The notes below the pieces were generated by a model that ran no database searches, was not told where the DNA came from, and saw only the letters and a list, made by a program, of their open reading frames with translations. The position numbers and the translations under genes are program-made. From Pyrenochaeta sp. MPI-SDFR-AT-0127 (lineage: Eukaryota > Ascomycota > Dothideomycetes > Pleosporales > Cucurbitariaceae): DNA of 64,000 nucleotides. Below, one piece after another: positions 1 to 9,146 of the stretch (position 1 is its first letter; every line of letters starts with the position of its first letter). The DNA lies in NCBI GenBank assembly GCA_020747015.1, contig JAGTJM010000002.1, positions 682,001-746,000 on the forward strand. Direction: 5' to 3'.

Positions 1-452
1 ACCATTAGACGTCAATTGTCAATTTGCGCATTAGAAATGCATAGATCTTACCCGAAGGCCGCGTGCTCTCCGCATGCTGGGCAGTGTGATGGGAGGTGGT
101 GGTCTCAATGGTTCCTTCAAAAGATCTGAAGATTGGACGTCCCCTCGGCAGTTACCGGGATATCCCTGTCGATGACATTAGCGTTCCGCCATTGGCCCGT
201 CGAAGGTCTGCTGCGTCCTGTTTGCATCCGCCTTGCTTTGATAAGTTGAAGTTATCGGGTAAGCGTAGATTTATATCTATTGGGAAGATATCTCAAATCG
301 ATGGGAACATAAAGAGTAGCGTTTCCCCGTGAAATATGCGCCAAGCAAACCATAAGCCAGGCCACCCAGTCCAAGATATCATAAATACATAACATATAAG
401 GCTCATGTAGATAGTGGAGCCGCTTGAAATCAGAACCCAAGTCTACAAGACT
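1..452. other. Intergenic sequence downstream of the P450 gene
   Basis: I see no convincing coding region here. Short open frames on both strands show no recognisable protein. The stretch is probably the 3' flank of the P450 gene, which ends at 453 on the minus strand. Confidence 0.5.
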
Positions 453-2189
453 TTACTCTTTCGCTTCCTTCATCCTAACTTTCACTCCATCGGAAGGACA
501 CCCCGTCAAACTCAGTGCATGCCTCACATATCCAGCACCACCAACCTCCTTCTCCACCCACGTATTGCCCACACCTTCCATCTTCTCAAACCTCTGCGCT
601 AATCTCACAATCACATATCCCGCCTCGGTGAGCGCGAACTGCTGGCCAATACAGATTCTGGGTCCGCCATTGAAGGGCAGATACTCCCAGCCGCTCTTCC
701 TGCCATCCCATCTTTCAGGCCTGAACTCGTTGGCGTCAGGACCCCACAGGTCTTTGCGCCTGTGCATGACATATACGCTGTAGTCAACCTGCTTGCCTTT
801 TTTCACATATATCGGTGCTGTTCCGTCAGGGCCTCCGCCAGTTGGGAGCGTGGTGTCGCGGAGGGCGCGACGGCCGTCGACGGGTACAACAGGGTAGAGT
901 CGTAGGGTCTCGTTGAGAATCCACTGGAGATAGTTGCATCCTTTCAGGTTGGAGAAGGTGAGATTCTTAGGGTTGCTGTAGGTGCCAAATTCCTCAAGAA
1001 CGATAGTACGCAATTTGCTGTAAACATCGGGATGTTGTGTGAAGAGCATATAAACGTATGAGAGTAGGGAAGCGGTGGTGTCTCGACCGGCGAGGAGGAT
1101 GGAGATCATGTGGGAGCGGAGCTCGATGGGGTCGCGTGTTGATTCTACGAGCGCGTCGAGGAAGACATACCGTTGCTTTCCATGTGAGGTTGCCTGAGTG
1201 GAACCCTTTTCTTTAGAAAGTGCAAGTTGCACGTAATGGTCGATAAAGTCATGGCAACGCTTGATGTGCGCTTTGTATTCCTTATCGTACGCCAGCCAAT
1301 AGTATTCGCCGAAGCGAGCACCAACAGCGATTGTGTTCTGGGCTTTGTCGAAGGAGATAGCAAAGTCCCGCTCATTTACGGCCATAGGTGCTTTGCTTGA
1401 CTCGTAGTCTGGTAGGCTTGAGAGCTGGGAGTCCACACTCTCGCCAAACAAGAATTCAGTTGCAGAATCAATCGTCAAGCGAAAGAACAGTGGCTGGAGA
1501 TTGGTGACGTCTGTCCAACCATCCCTGTTCACAGGAATGACTCGCACTACGGAAGAAGAGAGCACAAAATCAGTGTATATCTCAGGTGAAGAGAGTGTAC
1601 AAATACATACTCATGTTCTGCACATGGTTCTCCTCGAGATCCAGATCGCTGACTTGGTCTCTAGCAAACTGAGGTCGAAGCAAGTTTCGTGCATGTGCCC
1701 ACTGCTCGCCGTCTGTAGAAAACTATTTATAGATTAGCAACTACACATGCTATCGCTCAGGGGAGACAGCAAACTCACAATTCCTTGTCCCAGTAAGGGG
1801 GAGAAGTTTTTATTCCTCGTCTCTCCTAGTCCAAAGTCTTTGAACTGCGTCGCGAGTATTGCCTGGATATTCTTTGGCTCAACGGTAAAGAAGCCTCCAG
1901 TGCCCAGGAGGAATTGATAGATCGTAGTGATGAACCTGCCCTCTCTATCGCGAATTTCGTCGAGGCGAAGCTGGAAAAACTGTGGTACGCGCTGTTCCTT
2001 GTCTGCTTTCACTACCCTGAGTATGTTATGGATTCCCAGGGGATCGAGGCTCGGTAACGGGTACGCAGGCTCACAGGAGAGCTTGCGTGCTGCAGCAGCA
2101 TGGCGACGCGATTCAAGGATAGAAGCTACGATTTTGTAGAGAAAGAAAGAAATAGAAGCCCAGAGGACTAGCAGAATGGATTTGTGCAT
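453..2189 (-). CDS. Cytochrome P450, CYP52-like (alkane/fatty-acid omega-hydroxylase type)
   Basis: A membrane-anchored haem monooxygenase. The CYP52 group hydroxylates terminal carbons of alkanes and fatty acids at the endoplasmic reticulum, but the substrate here is unknown. Three exons join in frame: 2189-1779, 1722-1611 and 1546-453. The introns of 56 and 64 bp start GTGAGT and GTATGT. The product is about 538 residues, normal for the family. An N-terminal hydrophobic anchor (about residues 4-22) is followed by the I-helix AGRDTTA (327-333), the ExxR motif ETLR (387-390), and the haem loop FNGGPRICIG with Cys483 as thiolate ligand. All key motifs are intact, so it is probably functional. 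The neighbouring region is decayed and gives no pathway context. Assignment to CYP52 rather than a sister family rests on overall feel (an FSTDGEQW-like motif at the exon 1/2 junction) and not on alignment. Confidence 0.9.
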
Positions 2190-3180
2190 TCTGGGTGTTT
2201 GGGAAGAAAGTGGCTAGGTGAAGTAGCAAGCATCAAAGGAAGATTGAGTCTGTATAAGGAGCATAAGAGCCTGCTAATGAGCCAACTCTTTTGTGCTAGC
2301 TCTTATACATGTGGAGAGCCTTCGCCGGTAGGAGAGGGCGAGGTAGTTTTAAGTGGTTGCGGCGTGGAGCGTCGTACCCTTGTTGCTAACACATACCCTA
2401 GCCCATCGGCCGCTCGTTCCACCGCACTAACGGACACGGAGCAACTTCATGTTATGGTCCCGTACTTCCCACGCGGAAGTGGGTTGGTGTTCACATTCCT
2501 GCCATTGGTGCTTGTGCTTGGACTTGGACAGTTGTGGCATGGGAAAGCGGGGAGCGGTTTCACATGCCATTGACTCGGTGTTTCCGACTCCCATCGTGAC
2601 TTTCATCAGGCAGCGCTGGGGAGCATTCTTAACTCAACACGATCATGTGTCTCTATCCTCTGAGGGTGCTGACCGTGAAGACTCGCGACATGTAACGCTC
2701 TTTCAACCATTGGATTGTGACTGCATGGCGGGTGGGGCATAACGCTGAGTGCATGCGGGCGCTGGCGTCATGGAGATCTGTGCGTGTAAGCGATGCGTTA
2801 CCTTACAGAGTCTAGTGATGACCGTCATCCCCAGAGTAAAGTGTGGAGAAGGATGTTAACGAACATGTGGCTTTGAGTGCCAAGGATGCCGAATACCGAC
2901 TCGGCCGCTTTCGGGTGGCCGACAACCACAAATACGATGTGGCTGGCTTTGACACCAAGACGATCAGCTTACGCAAGCTCTTACATTCTTGTTCACCTTG
3001 AAGCATTTTGACTGGCTTGCAACAACATCGATGTACCACCTTGGCCCAGTAGCAGCCCTGGACAAGACTCTTCCAATCACTTGCCTCGTAGCAAAAGGCC
3101 TTGCCGCGCCTGTTCGAGTTTGTGCCAGGCCAGCTGAATTTTATGTGGCAGTCGGCATGTAATGTGAAGGTTGCAACTAA
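2190..3180. other. Intergenic region, possible coding relic on the plus strand
   Basis: No intact gene. From about 2844 to 3002 the plus strand reads 52 codons ending in a natural stop, with protein-like composition (for example AKDAEYRLGRF and GFDTKTISLRKLL). I do not recognise it. It may be the end of a decayed gene. The first 600 bp is the promoter side of the P450 gene. Confidence 0.3.
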
Positions 3181-3912
3181 CTAAGATGATCCATGAGTGT
3201 TCGGCTCGCCTGGGTGGCACTGCCCGTAACAATCACCACCTTTGCTGCGCCCTGTTGTGTCCCACGTCAGCATATGCTCGACTACACCAAGCGCAAATTG
3301 ACCAACATGTGCATTTTGTAGGATAGATGTTTCCATCGCAGCAGACTGGTTTACCTCTGTTCTGGAGTAGATTGTTTTATGGTTAGCGACCTGAGCGATC
3401 ATCTCATCGCAGTAGAATGAACTGAAAAGAGGTGCTTTCATCTTACATCCGTCCTTGTTGCAACCTATCTGGGGATTGCCGTTAGGGTATTGTAGATGAT
3501 CATTATCAAAGTCACTCTAACTGCGACGTCCGTCCTCTTTATAGCCTTTCCCGCTCAAGGCATCCTGCCTCTGTGCAATCGTGACGGCGTAAACCTCGAG
3601 CGCCGTCGACTTAATATTGATGTGGGCGACTTCCTTCCCGAGGAAGCCTGAAATTGCTGAGAACTGTTCGTCATCTGTATCTGAGGCCGCGATGAGCGCG
3701 CCGCCAAAACTAACGCTGTCAGTCCAGTCGATCTTCTGCCCAAAGGTGTTTTTATCGTCATGCGATACCCACTAGTTTTTGTCAAAGACGAGATACTTGA
3801 CTGCAGTCTCCTTATCCCCGGGAGGCTTCAAATTCGGCGCCTAGTCTAGTATAGCTTTAAACTCGTAATACATAAGAATACTGCTCTCCTTATCAAATAT
3901 TAAATATTGAAA
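3181..3912 (-). pseudogene. GH18 chitinase relic interrupted by in-frame TAG codons
   Basis: One minus-strand frame runs about 244 codons and resembles the C-terminal part of large fungal GH18 (class V, killer-type) chitinases. Supporting segments are the stretch around DKETAVKYLVFDKN, the WVSHDDKNTFGQKIDW block, and a modified final strand GALIAASDTDD. The frame is cut only by TAG codons at plus-strand 3841-3843, 3772-3774 and 3517-3519. It ends at another TAG (3181-3183). All interruptions stay in register (69, 255 and 336 nt apart). The family usually has Gln or Trp near the second site, so CAG to TAG (C to T at CpA) is the simplest change. The catalytic DxxDxDxE part is not found upstream, so only the 3' portion remains. 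The residues after about 3515 are less certainly part of the chitinase. Confidence 0.65.
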
Positions 3913-4668
3913 GCTAAAGTTGCACCCATTTCGGTGTCATTTACGCACCGACAGACTGTTTTCTTCATCGAGTAGTCTTCCAGACAAAAACAGTAGTGAT
4001 GTTACCATTCCTGTCACTCCCCAACTACTACAGCAATCGAATCGACTGCTGTGCCTAAGCCGACGAATGGCAAAGGCGACACAACCGCACCACGTGCGAG
4101 CTAGTAGTACGTATATCCAAGTATGTGAGAGATATACTAACTTGAGACGCCTACCTTTCGCACCGTCAAGGATGGAGACTACAGTGAGAGCATATCAATT
4201 CGACAAAACATCGCACTTCAAGAGAGTATTGCAACTAATCATAGCATCACAATTAACCAATTCAATGCATAGAACTCTGGCAGTGAGTCCTCGGGCCTTG
4301 ATTGTGAATCTCGCGTGATATCATCAAAGTTTTGGCCAGTCGATAATGATTGTGCTAATCTTTAACCCAATCATGTATATTGTGCGGCCGCCTAATTCTA
4401 CTTGAGAGCTTGTTAATCAGATCTCAAGATATTGTAAAGACTGTAAAGCAACTCTTACTTCGAAGTCACAATTTGAGTTGGGCTTGGAGTCGTGAAAAAT
4501 TGTCGTAATTTGGTGGAATAATCCTAACATACTTTATGCTGGTCATGGTAAACTTGTAATTACCATCTCGTGTCGCTGCTCTTCGCTGAATTGCTCAGTG
4601 ATTTGTCCATCGTAAAAAAAAGATTGGCCACGAAGAAGAACATTACCCAGTATATTTCGCGATAAAAT
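3913..4668. other. AT-rich intergenic stretch
   Basis: AT-rich sequence between the chitinase relic and the next gene. No frame with a recognisable protein was seen. It may hold the mutated 5' part of the chitinase, but I could not read it. Confidence 0.4.
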
Positions 4669-5346
4669 CTAGTATATAACAATACTAGGAGGACGTCGAT
4701 AGAATACATACCACAGGTTCTCATCGCCACCTAACGCCTCGTAAAAGTCAGCATTAATCATATGAGGCGCGATGCGCATCCAGCCGACATCCTTCTCAGT
4801 ACAACCACCAATTGGCGCCAAAGTCTCTTCCGGCCAAAAATCCTTTTCCTCTTCCTCTTTCTCTTCAGCGATGACAGGGGGCGGATCCGGCTCCCAATTG
4901 CCATCCACAAACTTTACAAAGGCGGTGTTCAAGCGACTCGGATTAAACGGATCAGGCTTAGCCAAACTCTGTAGCACTTCTTGGTCGATTTTAACAAAGT
5001 ATCTAAAGCGCGGAAGTATGGCAGGGAAGTAGTCTCCTGGCTGTCGCGCCACTTCATCCGCAACCCAAGCGCGAAACCGCTTCCGCAGCACATCAGTCGA
5101 GATCCTATCTAGGCTGGCCGCATCTTCAACCCACATCCATTCTAGGCGATTCGCAATCTCGGCCGCGTCTGACTCCGCGATACTCTTGCGGGACCTAGCC
5201 TCAACGTGAGCCCGGAATAGGGCCCAGGTCTCATCGTCGTCGTAGGTGCAGCGATAGATAACCCATCCCCATTTCTCAACGGACAGGCCGTTGAGGTGAT
5301 AGCGTATGTTCAATTGTGGTGAATTAATTATCAATGTGCGAAACAA
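4669..5346 (-). CDS. Uncharacterised fungal protein, 5' end unresolved
   Basis: A 225-codon frame with protein-like composition: many Trp, a GLSVEKWGWVIYRCTY block near the start, an acidic run (EEKEEEEKDFW) near residue 170, and a C-terminus YVFYRRPPSIVIY. The sequence style fits an expanded family of fungal hypothetical proteins with the same WGWVIYRC motif, with no known function. No ATG precedes the conserved block in this frame; the first codon at 5346 is TTG and the only early Met lies in WMW near residue 73. The frame stays open upstream to about 5410. Either a first exon lies further upstream or the gene has lost its 5' end. No introns are needed in the body. Confidence 0.5.
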   Translation of the reverse strand: MFRTLIINSPQLNIRYHLNGLSVEKWGWVIYRCTYDDDETWALFRAHVEARSRKSIAESDAAEIANRLEWMWVEDAASLDRISTDVLRKRFRAWVADEVARQPGDYFPAILPRFRYFVKIDQEVLQSLAKPDPFNPSRLNTAFVKFVDGNWEPDPPPVIAEEKEEEEKDFWPEETLAPIGGCTEKDVGWMRIAPHMINADFYEALGGDENLWYVFYRRPPSIVIY

Positions 5347-6213
5347 TAATCGTGGTGGGTAGAATTGGTTGTGGACCAGTAGTCTAGTAGTTCCCAGGCA
5401 TATTTGAGAGATGCGAAATTAGGGAAGGGGTTTTTCCAGTGATGGATGGTAAATGGCGAATAAACTGTGAAAACAGGTTGAGAGAACCCATAGAGGCAGT
5501 GGAGCGGCGGCAATTGTCCGCAGAATGAAAAAGTTGAGGAGCTTCGCCGCCTTAGTATCTTATCGACTGCTGTGCCGCTGGCGTTAGCGGCCCCTGGTAT
5601 CGACATACAACACTCCAGTTGGCGTGCATGGCGGGTAATTAAACGAGGTAAGTTAAGTCCCTGATTCGGCATTAGTAACTATATCCCGTCGATCATACCT
5701 ACCGAAGGCATCCATGCATCCTCATCCACGACGCTAGATCTAAGTCGGTCACGTCGTTAGGGACAGCGTGTAGTGCGATACGGAATAACAATTTCTTAGA
5801 TTCATGATACACCAATCATTAAACCTTTGGCGAGTGATAGTTATTTGAAATTTCCGCTCGGCTTTCCTTCTAGTTTAAAAACGTTCACGATCACAGATGC
5901 CCTCTTGAAATTCTTGACTTGATAGTAGGAATACCACACGTATTAAATGTGATAGAAGCACTGGAATTATTTTTATCAGTCTCAGCCTTGTGGCTGCAAA
6001 AACATTCAACATTGCACAGCCTGGCTGATAACTTTAAATGAACGGAATCCCCATGTTCGGCTAGCTGGAAACAAAGACCACACTACCACGTTCGATGTGT
6101 CATACAGAAATCCTAGTTTGTAGTTGTGCTCTAGCCCTATAATATTAGAGTCTTTGCGCCTCCAAGAGCAAGCAGCCTATTAGGATAAATTTGAATAGCT
6201 ACTTTAAGAAGGA
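5347..6213. other. Intergenic, AT-rich, no gene seen
   Basis: AT-rich sequence with frequent stops in all frames. The portion next to 6214 may be more of the decayed transposon described next, but no transposase motif is readable. Confidence 0.4.
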
Positions 6214-6770
6214 CTAGATAACGTCAGCAAGGAGTATTTCATCTCTCTTTTACAAACCTGCAAGAGAAACGGCGTTTTTCTCAAAGAAATATTACTTCTT
6301 CATACGCAGCCACGGGATTATTTCCATTCAATCTAGAAAGGGTACTCCGTAGTATGCCTAAGACTCTTCTCGAGCTAAGTATTTCGAACGAGGAATCTTA
6401 TCTACAAGTTCGAGTGTTTAAAACGCCCGTAACGCTAGTGACAATAGAGGGTCTAACGTCTCTACATAGATTGATCTAGCAAGATGCTTATACGGTTTCC
6501 GACGACTTAAGCAAACACTGCTTGCAGAGATACGTACAGAAACTCGCGATTGCTGCTCAGATATCTTTCGCCAACCAGGTTTTTATGGAAGACCAGAATC
6601 AGATATTTCTGAAGCTGAATAAAGACGCCAAGGTTCACCGATCGACCAAGTCTGTGGTCGTGGGGGAAAGCTAAGGTAATAAGCTACGAAGACCTCAAGG
6701 AGGTAAAGAACAACCGTGCTGCGGCGTGATAGAGCTAGCAAGAGCGCTAAAGCCATGGAGGGCACTAGTA
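6214..6770 (+). mobile_element. Relic of a Fot1/pogo-like (Tc1/mariner) DNA transposon, transposase C-terminus
   Basis: The plus strand shows the C-terminal part of a fungal pogo-type transposase in broken frames. Recognisable blocks in order are a YAATGLFPFNLERVLRSMPK block from 6303, QDAYTVSDDLSKHCLQRYVQKLA from 6480, HRSTKSVVVG near 6640, and KVISYEDLKEVKNNRAA near 6673-6726. These match the GLFPFNPDRVL, QDAY, RSTKSVVLGKAK and VMSYEDLEEARA signatures of this family. A TAG (6477-6479) and a frameshift near 6665 break it. The catalytic DDE region and terminal inverted repeats were not identified, so this is a fragment. It lies just downstream of a broken hydrolase gene. Confidence 0.7.
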
Positions 6771-6957
6771 GCGCGGATGTATTAGGATAGTACTTACGAG
6801 CTGGTGTTTTGAGCTGTTATAATGCATCGGGAGTCATTGCACTTCATGTACTTAGAATCACCGCAATAATTAATTAGATGAGCATAGACGTTGTAGCTGA
6901 GGTACCTTGCTTAATTTCTACAGGGTGGGTTTTCTTTACCCAGGGGATAGACGTTTA

Positions 6958-8088
6958 CTAAAAATTGTCTTTCCTTACGGTGGAGACCTCTGGAAACCTA
7001 TCTGGCTCCTGGCCCTGAAGCAACGACCCTCCCACCTCGCCTGCAAAAGCGCCATTCATCCACTCGGCCGCATATGCCGTCATGATGTGCACCAACTCGG
7101 TTGGTGCAACCCTGCCCAGCAGATCCGCGAAATACTCGGTGTCCTGGCCGGCCGCCTGTAATAGCACAGATAAATCTAACATGCCCTCGTGCAAAAGACT
7201 CGCAATCTTGATCCACAGCTTCGGACCCTTGAGCTCTTGCCATAGGGCCAGCCAGCTGGGGTAGTCTTCGTGCTCCGTGGTCACATATAGTACTGGCTGG
7301 GATAGTCCTGACGGGGGTAGAGAGCCAAAGAATGGACCGTCCCAATTGATGGCGGCGCGAATACGAGGGTCTTGGCCAGCGGCGAGAACAGCAGAGGCAC
7401 CACCTAGAGAGTGACCAAGCATGGCCACGCGGTCGTTTGAGAACTGTCGGGGTCCGTGCCGGGGGCCATGTTGGGGAAGAAGTTCGGCCATGGCGGTAGC
7501 GTTGCTTAGTTGATCAATAATAAATGATGCGTCAGCGGCGCGAGCGTACGCGTATGGGGTCAACTCATTCAAGTCGAAGACGTTCGAGAGGTTGCTGTAC
7601 ACTGCAGATCCATCAGGATAGGTTATGATGTTAGTTTCCGGGGTGGTCGATGGTAATCACTGTAAAGCCCTCGCTGGCGATAGCGGAAGCCATAACGCTA
7701 TAGTAGAGGCGAGAGCCTCTGTAGCCAGGGGACAGGAGTAGGATAGGGGCGTCATCTAGGGGTGGGCAGCTTCTGGGATCATCCGGACACACCGGTAGGC
7801 GAGCATCTAGGAAGAGAGGTGTCAGGTCGACGGAAATGTTGAATACCTTCTGGATCCATGGTCCTGGTGGTATTTGGCGGTTTTATTAGGCATGTAGAAG
7901 ACAGGCACAGTGGATGCGCACGTTGCGGGTTGAAAGACGGACAGCATCAATGTTCGGGCGTCGCGGTTGTAATCGGTGATAGTCCCAGTCGCCAATGTGA
8001 CATTATATCTCCCTGGCGGGTTCGGAAGGATGTACCCTGCCGCCGTGTGGAGGAGCAAGAAGGAAAGAAACGAAAGCCTAGACTGCAT
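6958..8088 (-). pseudogene. Secreted PAF-acetylhydrolase-like alpha/beta-hydrolase with two frameshifts
   Basis: The frame starts at ATG 8088 with a clear signal peptide (about residues 1-18, ending LLLHTAAG). It continues to the conserved VPVFYMPNKTAKY region, then shifts near 7850-7885 into a second frame reading IQKVFNISVDLTPLFLD and PILLLSPGYRGSRLYY. It shifts again at 7636-7642, where the family segment TIDHPG runs into a stop, and resumes in a third frame to the stop at 6958. The third segment holds the nucleophile elbow GHSLGG and an HE-containing loop. The pieces are collinear and together make a normal-length (about 370 residue) PAF-AH-family enzyme. No splice sites fit either jump. 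The simplest reading is a recently inactivated gene; sequencing error at both points is the alternative. Confidence 0.75.
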
Positions 8089-9146
8089 TTTCTTGAGTGT
8101 CGTTGTGCTGCTTTGTATCCACGCACGGAAAAGGTCCTCGGTGTGATAACACGATGTTCAGTGAGAACATGGCCACCAAGGGCTTTATACTGATAGTGAT
8201 TGTAGTTACTTTGCGATGTATCCATGTTCAGAATGGACCATACGTAATTGAGTTGAGGCTTAGCCTGAGCGCGGAACTACGAATCGCGCTACCCTTGTTG
8301 ACGACCTAAGTTTCTAGAGCTCCCTATCTATGCATACCGCCCAAAGCAGCATCCTTCAGTAGATTTGATTCATAGACCACTGATGACCGGTACGTCATGC
8401 CTGACTGCAATGTGGGCAGACTGTGCTTGTCTGCTGGTTGCCTAACCCTAGCATCATGTCAGCCTAGTCTGTGTACAACGTGCCTTAAAATGTTATGTAG
8501 CTACGCAAAAATATACAAGCAAGATAGTTTATAGCCTACCTTGCTCCGTGAGTAATTGCCAGAAGCGTAAGCTGATTTGTAGTTGTGCATGGATTTGACT
8601 GCATAAAACATCAATGGCCATGAGACACATGGCATCTACCGTAATCAAACTTCGTCCTCTGTTTTTTCAGTGTAAGTCCGCAGGGGGCAGAAGCACAACG
8701 TTGCCGTCTTGAGGAAGGCGGCTGGTCACGTCCTTGCGGCGAAGCAGGAGAAGCAGATTGTAGTTCTGCTGGCAGTCCAATCAGCGCGTCTGTGGCTGAC
8801 CAGATTGGACATTTGCACGATCCACACGACAGAGTTCAGTCAAGCTGATTGGGTACCTCAGCCTGATGGAACAGCACACATCCCAGTGCCAGCACTAGCG
8901 CCCTCAGATGTGCCGAGCGATAATGGGAGTTTTGAGCTTGACCCAATCGACGTCCGCCAACCTCGTCAACATCCAAATCGCCCTGCAACATATAATTCAG
9001 AGCCTTTCTGCTGATCGCAACATGGAGCACGGCTCGATCTTTCGGTCTCTCTTCATCTTGAGCGGACTCTTTCTGCCCCGCAGTTTTCGATAACAACAGC
9101 GCTCTTTGGTTTCCCCATAAGGCTGACGTGCAAAGCGGCATCGACA
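8089..9146. other. Intergenic region between the hydrolase pseudogene and the Clr5-TPR gene
   Basis: Divergent promoter space for the pseudogene (minus) and the Clr5-TPR gene (plus). Open frames on both strands are short and show no recognisable protein. Confidence 0.5.

Noticed and set aside
453..2189. A possible secondary-metabolite cluster with the P450, cupredoxin and nitroreductase
   Set aside because: There is no backbone synthase, transporter or pathway regulator, and relics plus unrelated genes lie between them.
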